Source: Bordetella parapertussis
GTDB taxonomy: Bacteria > Pseudomonadota > Gammaproteobacteria > Burkholderiales > SG8-41
Assembly: GCA_945885345.1 (NCBI GenBank)
Contig: CAMCYP010000003.1
Location: 1-64,000, forward strand
Direction: 5' to 3'
DNA: 64,000 bases
A program made the position numbers and the translations under genes. Below are positions 9,395-18,633 of the stretch, one piece after another; position 1 is the first letter of the stretch; each line of letters starts with the position of its first letter. Below the pieces are notes generated by a model. That model saw only the letters and a program-made list of their open reading frames with translations, made no database searches and was not told where the DNA came from.

Positions 9395-9688
9395 ATGAAG
9401 CCGTTTCGGTGGAACCCGGAGAAGAATGAGGCTCTCTCGACTGCGCGGGGCGTGTCGTTCGAAACCATTGTCGTCGCCGTTGAGTCCGATGGCCTGCTCG
9501 ACATCCTGGCCCATCCAAATCCGGGCAAATACCCGCGACAGCGGATTCTGGTGGTAGCTGTGGACAACTATGTGTACCTGGTGCCCTTTATTGACGAACA
9601 ACAGTATTTTTTCCTGAAAACGATCATCCCCAGCCGCAAGGCCACCAGGGATTATTTGAATCAAGGTGAACCCGATGCCGAAAAATGA
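9395..9688 (+). CDS. BrnT-like family toxin
   Basis: MKPFRWNPEKNEALSTARGVSFETIVVAVES...YPRQRILVVAVDNYVYLVPF; followed by a short CopG/BrnA-like ORF. Confidence 0.8.
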   Translation: MKPFRWNPEKNEALSTARGVSFETIVVAVESDGLLDILAHPNPGKYPRQRILVVAVDNYVYLVPFIDEQQYFFLKTIIPSRKATRDYLNQGEPDAEK

Positions 9689-9980
9689 CGTTTATGAGAA
9701 AGAAGTTCTCGGCGCCTATGAGAAAGGCCAACTGAAGTCAGTTGCCACCAAAGCGGAGCTTGCCAAATTCAAAGCTGCCGCTCGCGCCACCGCAGTCAAA
9801 GACCGGCGAGTCAACATCAGACTGTCATCAAGCGACCTGCAGGACGTTCAGGTCAAGGCGATGCAGGAAGGGGTGCCCTACCAGACTCTGATTGCCAGCG
9901 TGCTGCACAAGTACGTCACTGGCCGGCTAACGGAACCACAACCATTGCCAACTGAAAAAACGCCTGAATCAAAAGACTGA
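9675..9980 (+). CDS. Antitoxin (CopG/BrnA-like)
   Basis: RRVNIRLSSSDLQDVQVKAMQEGVPYQTLIASVLHKYVTG; overlaps the toxin ORF. Confidence 0.8.
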   Translation: MPKNDVYEKEVLGAYEKGQLKSVATKAELAKFKAAARATAVKDRRVNIRLSSSDLQDVQVKAMQEGVPYQTLIASVLHKYVTGRLTEPQPLPTEKTPESKD

Positions 9981-10003
9981 AATGCCTTTGGAAGCTCTTG
10001 CTT

Positions 10004-11191
10004 TCAGCGCGCCACCAGCCGCCACAAGGCCGTAATCTCCGCCGACCGCGCCGCGTGCAGCGGATCGGTGGCGTCCTTGGCCTTGGGATGCATGGGCCGT
10101 GCTTCGCTGCGACTTTTGACTTTCAGCCCCGCCGCATCGATCAGTCCCAGCAGTTCCTCGCGCGTGCGCAGGCCCAGGTGTTCGGCGATGTCAGACAGGA
10201 TCAGCCAGCCCTCGCCTTCCGGTTCCAGGTGCTCGGCCAGCCCGGCGATAAAAGCGCGCAACATCTTGCCGCCGGCATCGTACACGGCGCGTTCAATCGG
10301 CGCGCTGGGTGTCGACGGAATCCACGGCGGATTGCAAACGATCAGCGGCGCACGACCTTCCGGAAACATGTCTTTTTCAACGATCTCCACCTGCGCGTTC
10401 AAACCCAGCCGCGAAATGTTCTCTTGTGCGCAGGCCAGTGCCCGGGGATCGGTTTCGGTGGCGATGACCCTGGCGACGCCGCGCTTTGCCAGCACCGCGG
10501 CAAGTACTCCGGTGCCGGTGCCGATGTCAAAAGCCAGCGTCATCGCGGGCAAGGTCGCCTGCGCCACCAGCTTCACGTATTCGCTGCGGATCGGCGCAAA
10601 CACGCCGTAGTAGGGATGGATGTGCGCACCCAGCGCCGGCACATCGACGCCTTTTTTGCGCCACTCATGCGCACCGATCAGCCCCAGCAGTTCGCGCAGC
10701 GAAACCACGCTGGCCATGCCTTCAGGCGTACCCCAGGCTTCGCGGCAGGCCAGCCGTACATCGGGCGCGCGGCTCAGCGGAATGCCGTAATCGGCTTCCA
10801 TCGGAATCAGCAGCATGGACAGTGTATGCGCACGCTGTGCCTGCGCCTGGCGATGGCGGTGAAAAGCCGCGCCGGGCGTGGCATCGGGCTCCTCCTGTTT
10901 ACGTCGTACTTTGCGCGGCCGGTCGATGCGCCGCATCAGCGCCTGCAGCAACTGGCGCGCGTTCTGGAAATCACTGCGCCACAGCAGCGCGGTGCCTTCT
11001 GCCGCAAGCCGATAGGCCGAGTCAGCGGTCATCGTGTCATCGGCAATCACCACGCGTTTGGGCGGCGTGGCACCGCTTTCAGAGCGCCAGCGTGCGGAAC
11101 GGTCTTCGGTGCCGTCGTTAAAATGAATTTGCGGATATTCGGTCAAGGGAAAACTTTCTGACGGTGCGACATGCGCCGTGCCCCCGAGCAT
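10004..11191 (-). CDS. Class I SAM-dependent methyltransferase
   Basis: FDIGTGTGVLAAVLAKRGVARVIATETDPRALACAQENI...IVCNPPWIP; start at ATG 11191. Confidence 0.88.
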   Translation of the reverse strand: MLGGTAHVAPSESFPLTEYPQIHFNDGTEDRSARWRSESGATPPKRVVIADDTMTADSAYRLAAEGTALLWRSDFQNARQLLQALMRRIDRPRKVRRKQEEPDATPGAAFHRHRQAQAQRAHTLSMLLIPMEADYGIPLSRAPDVRLACREAWGTPEGMASVVSLRELLGLIGAHEWRKKGVDVPALGAHIHPYYGVFAPIRSEYVKLVAQATLPAMTLAFDIGTGTGVLAAVLAKRGVARVIATETDPRALACAQENISRLGLNAQVEIVEKDMFPEGRAPLIVCNPPWIPSTPSAPIERAVYDAGGKMLRAFIAGLAEHLEPEGEGWLILSDIAEHLGLRTREELLGLIDAAGLKVKSRSEARPMHPKAKDATDPLHAARSAEITALWRLVAR

Positions 11192-11223
11192 AACAGGGAT
11201 GATGCACGGCCCATCCGTTCTGC

Positions 11224-12399
11224 TCAGCCCACCTGATCCGGCTTGTGCTCCACCGGCTTTTCCGGTTTTTGGTTCCAGTATCCACCGGCCACCAGCAACA
11301 CGGCATTCGACCAGAACACGGGAATCAATCCAAAAACCCCGCCGATGTAGCCGAATATCAGCGGCACACCGATCTGGATGATTTTGTTGGCAGTGATGCG
11401 CAGTCCCATGGCCTCTCCGGCGCGCCCTTCCGGCGAGTAGGCATGCGTCAGGATCATCGACAACGGCTGGCCGCAGCCGAGCCCCAGCCCGAGCAGGAAA
11501 GCGATCATGCCAAGAATCCACGGGTTTTCAAAAAACGGAAACAGCAGGTAAATCGCACCGGAAGCAAACAGCGAAAGCGTCAGTATTTTTTCCTCGCCCG
11601 CACGTTTGACCAATGCCGGCATGACCATGCGCACCACAAACGCCGCCGCGGCATAGGCGCCGAGGATGATGCCGATGGTGGATGCCGACAGTCCGATCGA
11701 GTGGCCATAGATCGGCAGATAAAACGACAGCAGGTCGACGCCTGAAAAAATGATGGCGCCGGTCAGCAGCGTCCTGCGCAGGGGGGCAATCCGCACCAGT
11801 TCCAGCAAATCGGTTTTGGCGGGTTTTTGTTTGCGACCTTGCGCCTCAGGCACCATCTGCGGAAACGCAAACAGCGCGAGCACCGGCAAAAACGCCAGCA
11901 GTCCGAGGAACAGATAACTGACAGCATATCCGTAATGGTCGATCGAGAATCCGACCAGTACCGGGCCCAGCAGTCCGGAAATCGACTGGCCGAGGCTGAA
12001 GGTACTGAGATTGCGCGTCCGCATCCCGACGCCGCCCATGGACGCCGCCAGGTTCTGCACTGCAACCGCGAAAAAAATGAAGGAAATGCCCGTCAGCGCC
12101 CGCGATATGTAGAGTGATGCCAGGTCCGGATAAAAATAAGGCACCAGCATCGATATGCCGGAGCCCAGGGATCCAAACAGCATCGGCAGGCGGAATCCGT
12201 AACGATCCGATATTTTCCCTGCGTAAACCCCGAGAAAAAGCTGCAGCACCGATGAAACCGCAATCAGGATACCGATCTCCAGTGCATCGGCGCCGAGCGC
12301 CAGTGCAAACAACGCCAGCACGACACGGCTGCCGCGCAGGCTGATGCCGTTCAACACATTCAACAACGTGATCAGATAGATGGACATCAGTACCGTCAA
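11224..12399 (-). CDS. MFS transporter
   Basis: About 12 hydrophobic segments; YAGKISDRYGFR motif. Confidence 0.88.
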   Translation of the reverse strand: MTVLMSIYLITLLNVLNGISLRGSRVVLALFALALGADALEIGILIAVSSVLQLFLGVYAGKISDRYGFRLPMLFGSLGSGISMLVPYFYPDLASLYISRALTGISFIFFAVAVQNLAASMGGVGMRTRNLSTFSLGQSISGLLGPVLVGFSIDHYGYAVSYLFLGLLAFLPVLALFAFPQMVPEAQGRKQKPAKTDLLELVRIAPLRRTLLTGAIIFSGVDLLSFYLPIYGHSIGLSASTIGIILGAYAAAAFVVRMVMPALVKRAGEEKILTLSLFASGAIYLLFPFFENPWILGMIAFLLGLGLGCGQPLSMILTHAYSPEGRAGEAMGLRITANKIIQIGVPLIFGYIGGVFGLIPVFWSNAVLLVAGGYWNQKPEKPVEHKPDQVG

Positions 12400-12685
12400 A
12401 AAAATGAAGGATGCTACGCCCTCATGAGGATCACCACATCAAAAAAATGGGCCGGATGGCCTCTTTTATTTCCTGCAGCCGCTGGTTGATGATCAGGACG
12501 CGCTTGAGGCTGCGTGCATTTTGTCGTTACTTGTCGTTACTGTTACCCGGCGGATTGGGAACGACAGTGACGTTTTCGCCGGGTCCGGACCCGTGCGCCG
12601 GCTACGGTTGCGGCAGCGGCAGCGGCGAAACCGCGAATGACTGCTTGTGCACGATGCTTCCTTTGATTCAGCGATCATTCAGCAA

Positions 12686-13660
12686 TCATTCAGCGCGAAT
12701 GCCCGCTTCGGCGATAATTTTCGCCCATTTGGAAATTTCGGTGCGAATGAATTCGGCAAATTGCGCCGGCGTATTGCCTACCGCCTCGAATCCGTGGCCG
12801 AGCAGCAACTGTTTCACGTCAGGCTGGTTCAGCACGGCAGACAGATCCTTCTGAAACTTCTCGGTGATCGCCGTCGGCACGCCCGCCGCCGTTACCAGCC
12901 CGCCCCACTGCGTGACCTCGAAACCCGGCACCCCAGCCTCAGCCACCGTTTGCATTTCCGGAAACAGCGCCGAACGGGTGGCGGTCGTCACCGCCAGCGG
13001 CCGCAACCGGTTGGCCTTGACCTGCGGCAGCACGGAAGGAATGTTCGGGAACATCAGCTGCACCTGCCCGCTGACCAGATCGATGATCGCCGGCGGCTGA
13101 CCCTTGTAGGCGACATGGACGATGCGTGTTTTCGTCATCGACTTGAATAGCTCGGCCGCCATGTGCGCGGAAGCACCGATGCCCGAAGACGCGTAGTTCA
13201 ACTCGTCCGGGCGCGCCTTCGCCAGCGCCACCAGCTCGCGCACGCTTCTCACCGGCAGCGAGGGATGCACCACCACCATCAGCGGCGAGGACGACACCAG
13301 CGAGATCGGCGCGAAGTCCTTCACCGGATCGAACAGCGGCTTGCGGGTAAGGCTCGGATAAGTGGTGAAGGTCGCCGGCACCAGCACCACCGTGTAACCG
13401 TCAGGCGCGGCGCGCGCCGCCAACTCGGTGCCGAGGTTGCCGCCCGCGCCGGGCCGGTTGTCGATGATCACCTGCTGCCCCCAGCGTTCGGCAAGCTTCT
13501 GGCCAATCACCCGTGACGAAATATCCGCCGCGCCGCCCGGCGGAAAAGGCACGATCCAGCGCACCGGTTTGGCCGGAAACGACTGCGCAAGTGCAAACAT
13601 CGGATGCACGCACAGCCCCATCGCCAGCCCCATGATGATCTTGCCTGTTTTTCCGTACAT
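12686..13660 (-). CDS. Bug-family tripartite tricarboxylate transporter substrate-binding protein
   Basis: FPAKPVRWIVPFPPGGAADISSRVIGQKLAERWGQQVIIDNRPGAGGNLGTELAARAAPDGYT. Confidence 0.94.
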   Translation of the reverse strand: MYGKTGKIIMGLAMGLCVHPMFALAQSFPAKPVRWIVPFPPGGAADISSRVIGQKLAERWGQQVIIDNRPGAGGNLGTELAARAAPDGYTVVLVPATFTTYPSLTRKPLFDPVKDFAPISLVSSSPLMVVVHPSLPVRSVRELVALAKARPDELNYASSGIGASAHMAAELFKSMTKTRIVHVAYKGQPPAIIDLVSGQVQLMFPNIPSVLPQVKANRLRPLAVTTATRSALFPEMQTVAEAGVPGFEVTQWGGLVTAAGVPTAITEKFQKDLSAVLNQPDVKQLLLGHGFEAVGNTPAQFAEFIRTEISKWAKIIAEAGIRAE

Positions 13661-13718
13661 TGGCTCCTCCGGGGATTTATTTAATTATTTGTTTTATGGT
13701 TAAATTTTCTTCGACGCC

Positions 13719-15458
13719 CTAAGCCGCCGCCGCGACCGTCAGCACACCGGGCGGTGGCTCGGCGGCCTCGGTCCCGGGCACCGGACGCAGTTCGCCACGC
13801 ACCTGGCCATCCTCGTTCCACAACACGATGTTGGCGAGAAACTTTGCGTCGTCGCGTTCCGGAAAATCCAGGCGGAAATGCCCGCCGCGACTTTCTTCGC
13901 GCAGCAGCGCCGCCGTCGCGAGCTGGCGCGCGACCTGGATCAGGTTGCGCGTCTCAAGCGACAGGCGCAAACAGTCGAAACGCTCGCGCACCGTTTCACC
14001 GTTGACGCCGATGTCCGCAAAACGCGCTTCCAGCTGATCGAGTTTGCGCATCGCCTGCTGCAGACGGTCGGCGCGCCGCACCTGACCGACGGATTCGACC
14101 ACCAGACGCTGCACTTCGTCGCGCCATGCCTCGGGCGACTCGCCGTCGCCGCGCTGCGACCACTGTTCCAGGGCCGCCACGCCGGCACGCCACTCGCCCA
14201 TGTCGGCCGTCACCGCCGGGTGCGTTCCGGCCTCCAGCGCCGCTGCCATGCCGGCGCGATAACCGAACACATAGCTGTCGATCAGCGCAGCGCCGCCGAG
14301 ACGGTTCGCGCCATGGATGCCACCCGCCGCCTCGCCGCCGGCGTAAAGGCCGCTAACCGTGGTACGCCCCCACTCGTCGATGCGCAAGCCGCCGAGATAG
14401 GTATGCGGGCAGCTCGTCACCTCGAGGAACTCCCGGCTCATGTCGACGCCGCCGTTCATGAAGGTCTTGATGATGTCGCCGGACGCACCGTGGTTGGCCT
14501 CCTCGAAGACATGGCGGATATCGATGCGCACCGCGTTGTTGGCCGTGCCGCGTCCCTCGAATATTTCCATCGCCACCGCGCGGTTGAGCAGCGACCGCGT
14601 CGAACGCTCCATGCGCTCCGGGTCGTAGCGCTGCATGAAACGCTCGCCGTCCTTGTTGAGCAGGTAACCGCCCTCGTTGAGAAAACCGCTGGAGTGCGGC
14701 GGGTAACCGGCCATCTTCGCCGGTGCCGCGGTGATCATCTGGTAGTCGATGAACTCCATGTCGATCAGCTCGGCACCGGCACGCCAGGCCATCGCATAAC
14801 CGTCACCGGTGATGGTCGGCGGTGAATCGTTCAGCGCATGCAGCTGCGGCGCGCCACCCGTGGTCAGCACCGTCGAACGCGCATGCACCACCACCGGCGT
14901 GCCCTCGCGATAACGGAAGCCCCAGGCACCGACTACGCGGCCTTCGTGCTTCAGCAGATCAACAATCATCACGTGGTCCAGCGGCGCCACGCCGTCGCTT
15001 TTGGTTTTTTTCGACAGCGCGTTCATCAGCGGCTTGCCCATCAGCCGCCCGCAATGCACCAGTCGTGCATGGCGGTGCGGAAAAGCACCCATCTTCTGGT
15101 CGTAACGGCCGTCGGAGAGCTTGGCGAGCCCCAGCCCCCAGGCATCGAGCTCCAGCGTACGGTCGATAGACTCGGTGCACATCAGCTGCGCGAGTCGCTG
15201 GTTGTTGAGGCCGAAGCCGCCACGCAGCGTGTCTTCGAGAAACAGTTCGGGATTGTCGTCCGCGCTGGAATGGCCGATCGCCACCGAATGCCCGCCGCGC
15301 GCCATCGACGAACTGCCGGAGGCATAAGTACCCTTGGTCAGCAGCGCAGGCGTGACGCCCGCGCGCAAGGCCCCCACAGCCGCCATCATCCCGGCCACAC
15401 CGCCGCCGATGATCAATACGTCCGTTGTCAGATGCTGGACGTCGCCCAACTTCACCAT
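13719..15458 (-). CDS. FAD-binding protein (fumarate reductase/succinate dehydrogenase flavoprotein-like)
   Basis: DVLIIGGGVAGMMAAVGAL...SGLYAGGEAAGGIHGANRLGGAALIDSYVFG. Confidence 0.92.
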   Translation of the reverse strand: MVKLGDVQHLTTDVLIIGGGVAGMMAAVGALRAGVTPALLTKGTYASGSSSMARGGHSVAIGHSSADDNPELFLEDTLRGGFGLNNQRLAQLMCTESIDRTLELDAWGLGLAKLSDGRYDQKMGAFPHRHARLVHCGRLMGKPLMNALSKKTKSDGVAPLDHVMIVDLLKHEGRVVGAWGFRYREGTPVVVHARSTVLTTGGAPQLHALNDSPPTITGDGYAMAWRAGAELIDMEFIDYQMITAAPAKMAGYPPHSSGFLNEGGYLLNKDGERFMQRYDPERMERSTRSLLNRAVAMEIFEGRGTANNAVRIDIRHVFEEANHGASGDIIKTFMNGGVDMSREFLEVTSCPHTYLGGLRIDEWGRTTVSGLYAGGEAAGGIHGANRLGGAALIDSYVFGYRAGMAAALEAGTHPAVTADMGEWRAGVAALEQWSQRGDGESPEAWRDEVQRLVVESVGQVRRADRLQQAMRKLDQLEARFADIGVNGETVRERFDCLRLSLETRNLIQVARQLATAALLREESRGGHFRLDFPERDDAKFLANIVLWNEDGQVRGELRPVPGTEAAEPPPGVLTVAAAA

Positions 15459-15495
15459 GGTGAATCTCCTCCCTGCGTTGCGCTTGCCGAGACTT

Positions 15496-15581
15496 AGAGC
15501 ACCCTAACAAAATACTCCCTCGCCCCGCTTGCGGGGAGAGGGTTGGGGTGAGGGGCATCAATGCATTTTGTCAGGTGCTCT
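15496..15581. repeat. REP/MITE-like palindromic repeat with terminal inverted repeats
   Basis: AGAGCACCCTAACAAAAT...ATTTTGTCAGGTGCTCT flanking CTCGCCCCGCTTGCGGGGAGAGGGTTGGGGTGAGGG. Confidence 0.8.
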
Positions 15582-15764
15582 TACGCTGCTGCGCTGGCGG
15601 CTGTTGTTATTACCCGCCGCCGCTGGCGGAATAGCCGTGATTACAGCTGCAGGTTAAGTGCGCGCTGGCGGGATGGCAAGCAGACCAGCATGTGGCCTCC
15701 GGGCAGCGCCCGGCGGTTTTATGCTCTAATGAATTTACCGGTAAAGCACCCCACGGAGGAGACC

Positions 15765-16679
15765 ATGGACACAGTGCAAGCGGCCAAGCTCGACATCCGC
15801 AACAGCGGCAAACCCGTCGGCGCGGAAGTGTGCGGCATCGACCTGTCACAGAAACTGGACGACGCCACTTTTGCCGCGATCAAGAACCTGCTCGACCGCA
15901 ACGGCATGATCTGCCTGCGCGGCCAGTCGCTGACACCGGAACAGCTGATTGCCTTCAGCGCACGCTTCGGCGCCCTCGACAAACACGTGCGCCAGGAATA
16001 CGCGCTGCCCGGCTACCCGCAGATCCACCTGATCTCCAACGTCAAGGACGGCGAGCGCTCGATCGGCTCCGCCTATGCCGGCGACGACTGGCACACCGAC
16101 CTCTGCTTCATGCGCAAGCCCGGCCACTACACCTTCCTCTACGCCGTCGAAGTGCCGGTGAAGGACGGCCGCGTGCTCGGCGACACCTGCTTCGCCAGCA
16201 CCGCACATGCCTATGACACGCTGGACGCGAAGACCCGCGGCTGGCTCGACCAACAGCGCGGCGTATTCCAGTACCACCGCGCCCAGGCCCGCAAACAGCA
16301 ACAGCGCTCGAAGGATCATGCCCGCCCTACACTGACCGCCGAACAGAAAGCGGCCACGCCCGATGTCTCGCACGACGCCGTGATCACCCATCCGGTCACC
16401 GGCCGCAAATGCATCTACGTCAACAAGACCTACACCTTCGGCTTCGAAGGCATGAACGAAGAAGATGCCGCGCCCATCCTCAAGCGCCTGCACGAACACA
16501 TCACCCGCGACGACGCGGTCTACACCCACCACTGGCAGGCCGGCGACATCATCCTCTGGGACAACTATTCGACGCAGCACATGGCGGTCGGCGACTACGC
16601 GCTGCCGCAGCGGCGGCTGATGCATAGGACAGCGATCTGCGGGACGGAGGAGTTGGGTGCGAAGGTACTTGTGGACTGA
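15765..16679 (+). CDS. TauD/TfdA family dioxygenase
   Basis: WHTDLCFMRKPGHYTFLYAVEVP...GDIILWDNYSTQHMAVGDY; start ATG 15765 after GGAGGA. Confidence 0.93.
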   Translation: MDTVQAAKLDIRNSGKPVGAEVCGIDLSQKLDDATFAAIKNLLDRNGMICLRGQSLTPEQLIAFSARFGALDKHVRQEYALPGYPQIHLISNVKDGERSIGSAYAGDDWHTDLCFMRKPGHYTFLYAVEVPVKDGRVLGDTCFASTAHAYDTLDAKTRGWLDQQRGVFQYHRAQARKQQQRSKDHARPTLTAEQKAATPDVSHDAVITHPVTGRKCIYVNKTYTFGFEGMNEEDAAPILKRLHEHITRDDAVYTHHWQAGDIILWDNYSTQHMAVGDYALPQRRLMHRTAICGTEELGAKVLVD

Positions 16680-16889
16680 ATCGCACCACCTCAGTAACTA
16701 TAAAATAATTCAATAAAAACAATTGGTTATCTAATAGACGCCCGCAAAACAGACTCGTTGAATCAACGGCTTGGGATGCGCAGTACTGGCTTTGGTGGCG
16801 TTTATATCAACGCTAGCTGACATGCTGCACGCTGAGTTCGAAACAGAATCACTGCAGAATGCCTGTCATGTCATCCATCGTGCCGGAAT

Positions 16890-16926
16890 GTTATCCGGCG
16901 TTTTTGTCGTATAAAACTAGTTATGC
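16890..16926 (+). other. attI-like integron recombination site (locus 2)
   Basis: GTTATCCGGCGTTTTTGTCGTATAAAACTAGTTATGC; shares GTTATCCGGC-N5-TGTCG..TAAA..AGTTAnGC with 2095-2133. Confidence 0.7.
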
Positions 16927-16952
16927 ATTCATGGAAAAGTTAGAGGTGCTAC

Positions 16953-18089
16953 ATGGCAAGTACTAAGGATGTAATTCAGCACATTCGAGATGAGGACAAC
17001 GACGCATACTCCGATGACAGCTTGTTCAACATTAAGCCGTGGGGCGCCGATCTTTCGTTTAGAGAGCTGATCCAGCGATATGAGGATGAGGAGTTAGTAA
17101 AGCCTGAGCTTCAGCGAATGTACGTTTGGGATCGCGCTGAAGCATCACGATTTATTGACTCGCTTCTGCTGGGCTTGCCCGTGCCAAGCATTTTCTTGGC
17201 TCAGACGCATGACGAGAAGCTTCTCATCATCGACGGCTATCAGCGGATAATGACTGTATATGATTTTGTGCGTGGCGTGTTTTCAAAAGATGCGAAAGGA
17301 TTTTCCCTTTCTCGTTCCGAGAAAATTCACTCCAGATGGCGCGGGAAAAGATTTGTCGAGTTGAGCGACTCCGAGCAGCGCCGCGTGAGAAACACAACTA
17401 TTCATGCGATCATTTTCTCGCAGCAACAGCCAAGCGCGGAAGACACCAGCCTGTTTCAGGTGTTTGAGCGGATCAATACGTCTGGAAGAACGCTTCTTCC
17501 TCAGGAAATACGAAATTGCGTAGCTCAAGGAAGCCTTAACTCCTTGCTTTTTACGCTCAATGAATATGGGGCATGGAGAGAGCTCTTTGGTTTGGGCGAA
17601 CCAGATTCGCGAATGCGTGATATGGAGTACATATTAAGGTTTTTCGCTCTAACGTCGAATGCATACCGCATCGATACGCGAGAGAAGATATCGCTCAGAA
17701 GATTCCTTGATGTTTACATGAAGGCCAATGCTGACTTGGCTCAAGATCAGCTAACCGAGCTTCGCGGGAGATTTGTAGCGGCGATCGACTTGGTTAAAGC
17801 CTCCTTTGGGCAAGGTGCGTTCCACAACATTTCACCAACCGACGCAGAGAAATTTGTTCCGAAATTCAGTCCAACTATATTTGACTCAACAATTATTGCG
17901 GCGGATTACGTTAATAGAGTTGGTGGCAGTCATCTGCCAGCGAATATGCATGAGGCACGCAGAGCACTGCTACTAGATCCCGCATACAAGTCGGCTATAA
18001 GCCAAGAAACGATGAAAAGAGACAGCATAAATACGCGTGTCTCTTTGGTTTGCCGTCACTTGTTTGGGGTGGAGTATGAACAACAGTGA
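16953..18089 (+). CDS. DUF262 domain-containing protein (GmrSD N-terminal-like, no HNH/DUF1524 tail evident)
   Basis: VKPELQRMYVWDRAEASRFIDSLLLGLPVPSIFLA...LLIIDGYQRIMTVYDFV (DGQQR-like motif). Confidence 0.88.
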   Translation: MASTKDVIQHIRDEDNDAYSDDSLFNIKPWGADLSFRELIQRYEDEELVKPELQRMYVWDRAEASRFIDSLLLGLPVPSIFLAQTHDEKLLIIDGYQRIMTVYDFVRGVFSKDAKGFSLSRSEKIHSRWRGKRFVELSDSEQRRVRNTTIHAIIFSQQQPSAEDTSLFQVFERINTSGRTLLPQEIRNCVAQGSLNSLLFTLNEYGAWRELFGLGEPDSRMRDMEYILRFFALTSNAYRIDTREKISLRRFLDVYMKANADLAQDQLTELRGRFVAAIDLVKASFGQGAFHNISPTDAEKFVPKFSPTIFDSTIIAADYVNRVGGSHLPANMHEARRALLLDPAYKSAISQETMKRDSINTRVSLVCRHLFGVEYEQQ

Positions 18090-18567
18090 CGTTGCAAATG
18101 TAATAGCGCAATGTGATGCGGAGATAGCGCACATTCAAACCATAATTGCAGCTACCGGTGCTACGGGCCTCGTTGTTCCCTACCTTACAAAGTACGCTGT
18201 CGTCAGAACATGTGGGTGCATTGAAACTTCATTCAAGTCTGTAATTGCTGATTATTGCTCGCATAGAAGCAAGAAGCAGGTAAAGAGGTTCATTGACAGA
18301 CGTATCCGTGAAGGGTCAGCGAATCCAACAATCAAAAACATGCATAACTTCCTGTTGGATTTTGACAAGTCTTGGCAGTTGGCATTCAAGACCAATCTCG
18401 GCGCTGAACCAAATAACCAGCAGTTACTTACCTCGTTACAGTCATTGGTTGATGCGCGCAATGATTTTTCACATGGCGGAAACCCCACAGTCTCCTTGGC
18501 CGATGTTGTCTCCTATTACACGCATGCAAAAAGAATCATCGAAATAATGGATGCTGTTGTGGCGTGA
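18076..18567 (+). CDS. HEPN domain protein (RiboL-PSP-HEPN-like putative RNase)
   Basis: R-X4-H motif RNDFSH (R128-H133); helical; ATG overlaps the DUF262 3' end by 14 nt. Confidence 0.78.
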   Translation: MNNSDVANVIAQCDAEIAHIQTIIAATGATGLVVPYLTKYAVVRTCGCIETSFKSVIADYCSHRSKKQVKRFIDRRIREGSANPTIKNMHNFLLDFDKSWQLAFKTNLGAEPNNQQLLTSLQSLVDARNDFSHGGNPTVSLADVVSYYTHAKRIIEIMDAVVA

Positions 18568-18569
18568 AT

Positions 18570-18633
18570 GCATAACCATTCGCCGCAGGTGCGACGACCT
18601 TGACGGGCCGCGGCCTGAGCTCAAACGTTAAGC
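18570..18633 (+). other. attC-like site of the DUF262-HEPN cassette
   Basis: GCATAACCATTCGCCGCAGG...GCGGCCTGAGCTCAAACGTTAAGC; begins 3 nt after the HEPN stop; ends in GTTRRRY-type core. Confidence 0.75.

Larger units (their letters stand above)
16921..18627 (+). mobile_element. Integron gene cassette carrying DUF262 + HEPN two-gene module
   Basis: 5' core GTTATGC (16920-16926) is exactly complementary to R'' GCATAAC (18570-18576) of its own attC. Confidence 0.75.

Noticed and set aside
9998-11161. 387-aa plus-strand ORF
   Set aside because: Antisense to the methyltransferase gene; shadow ORF.
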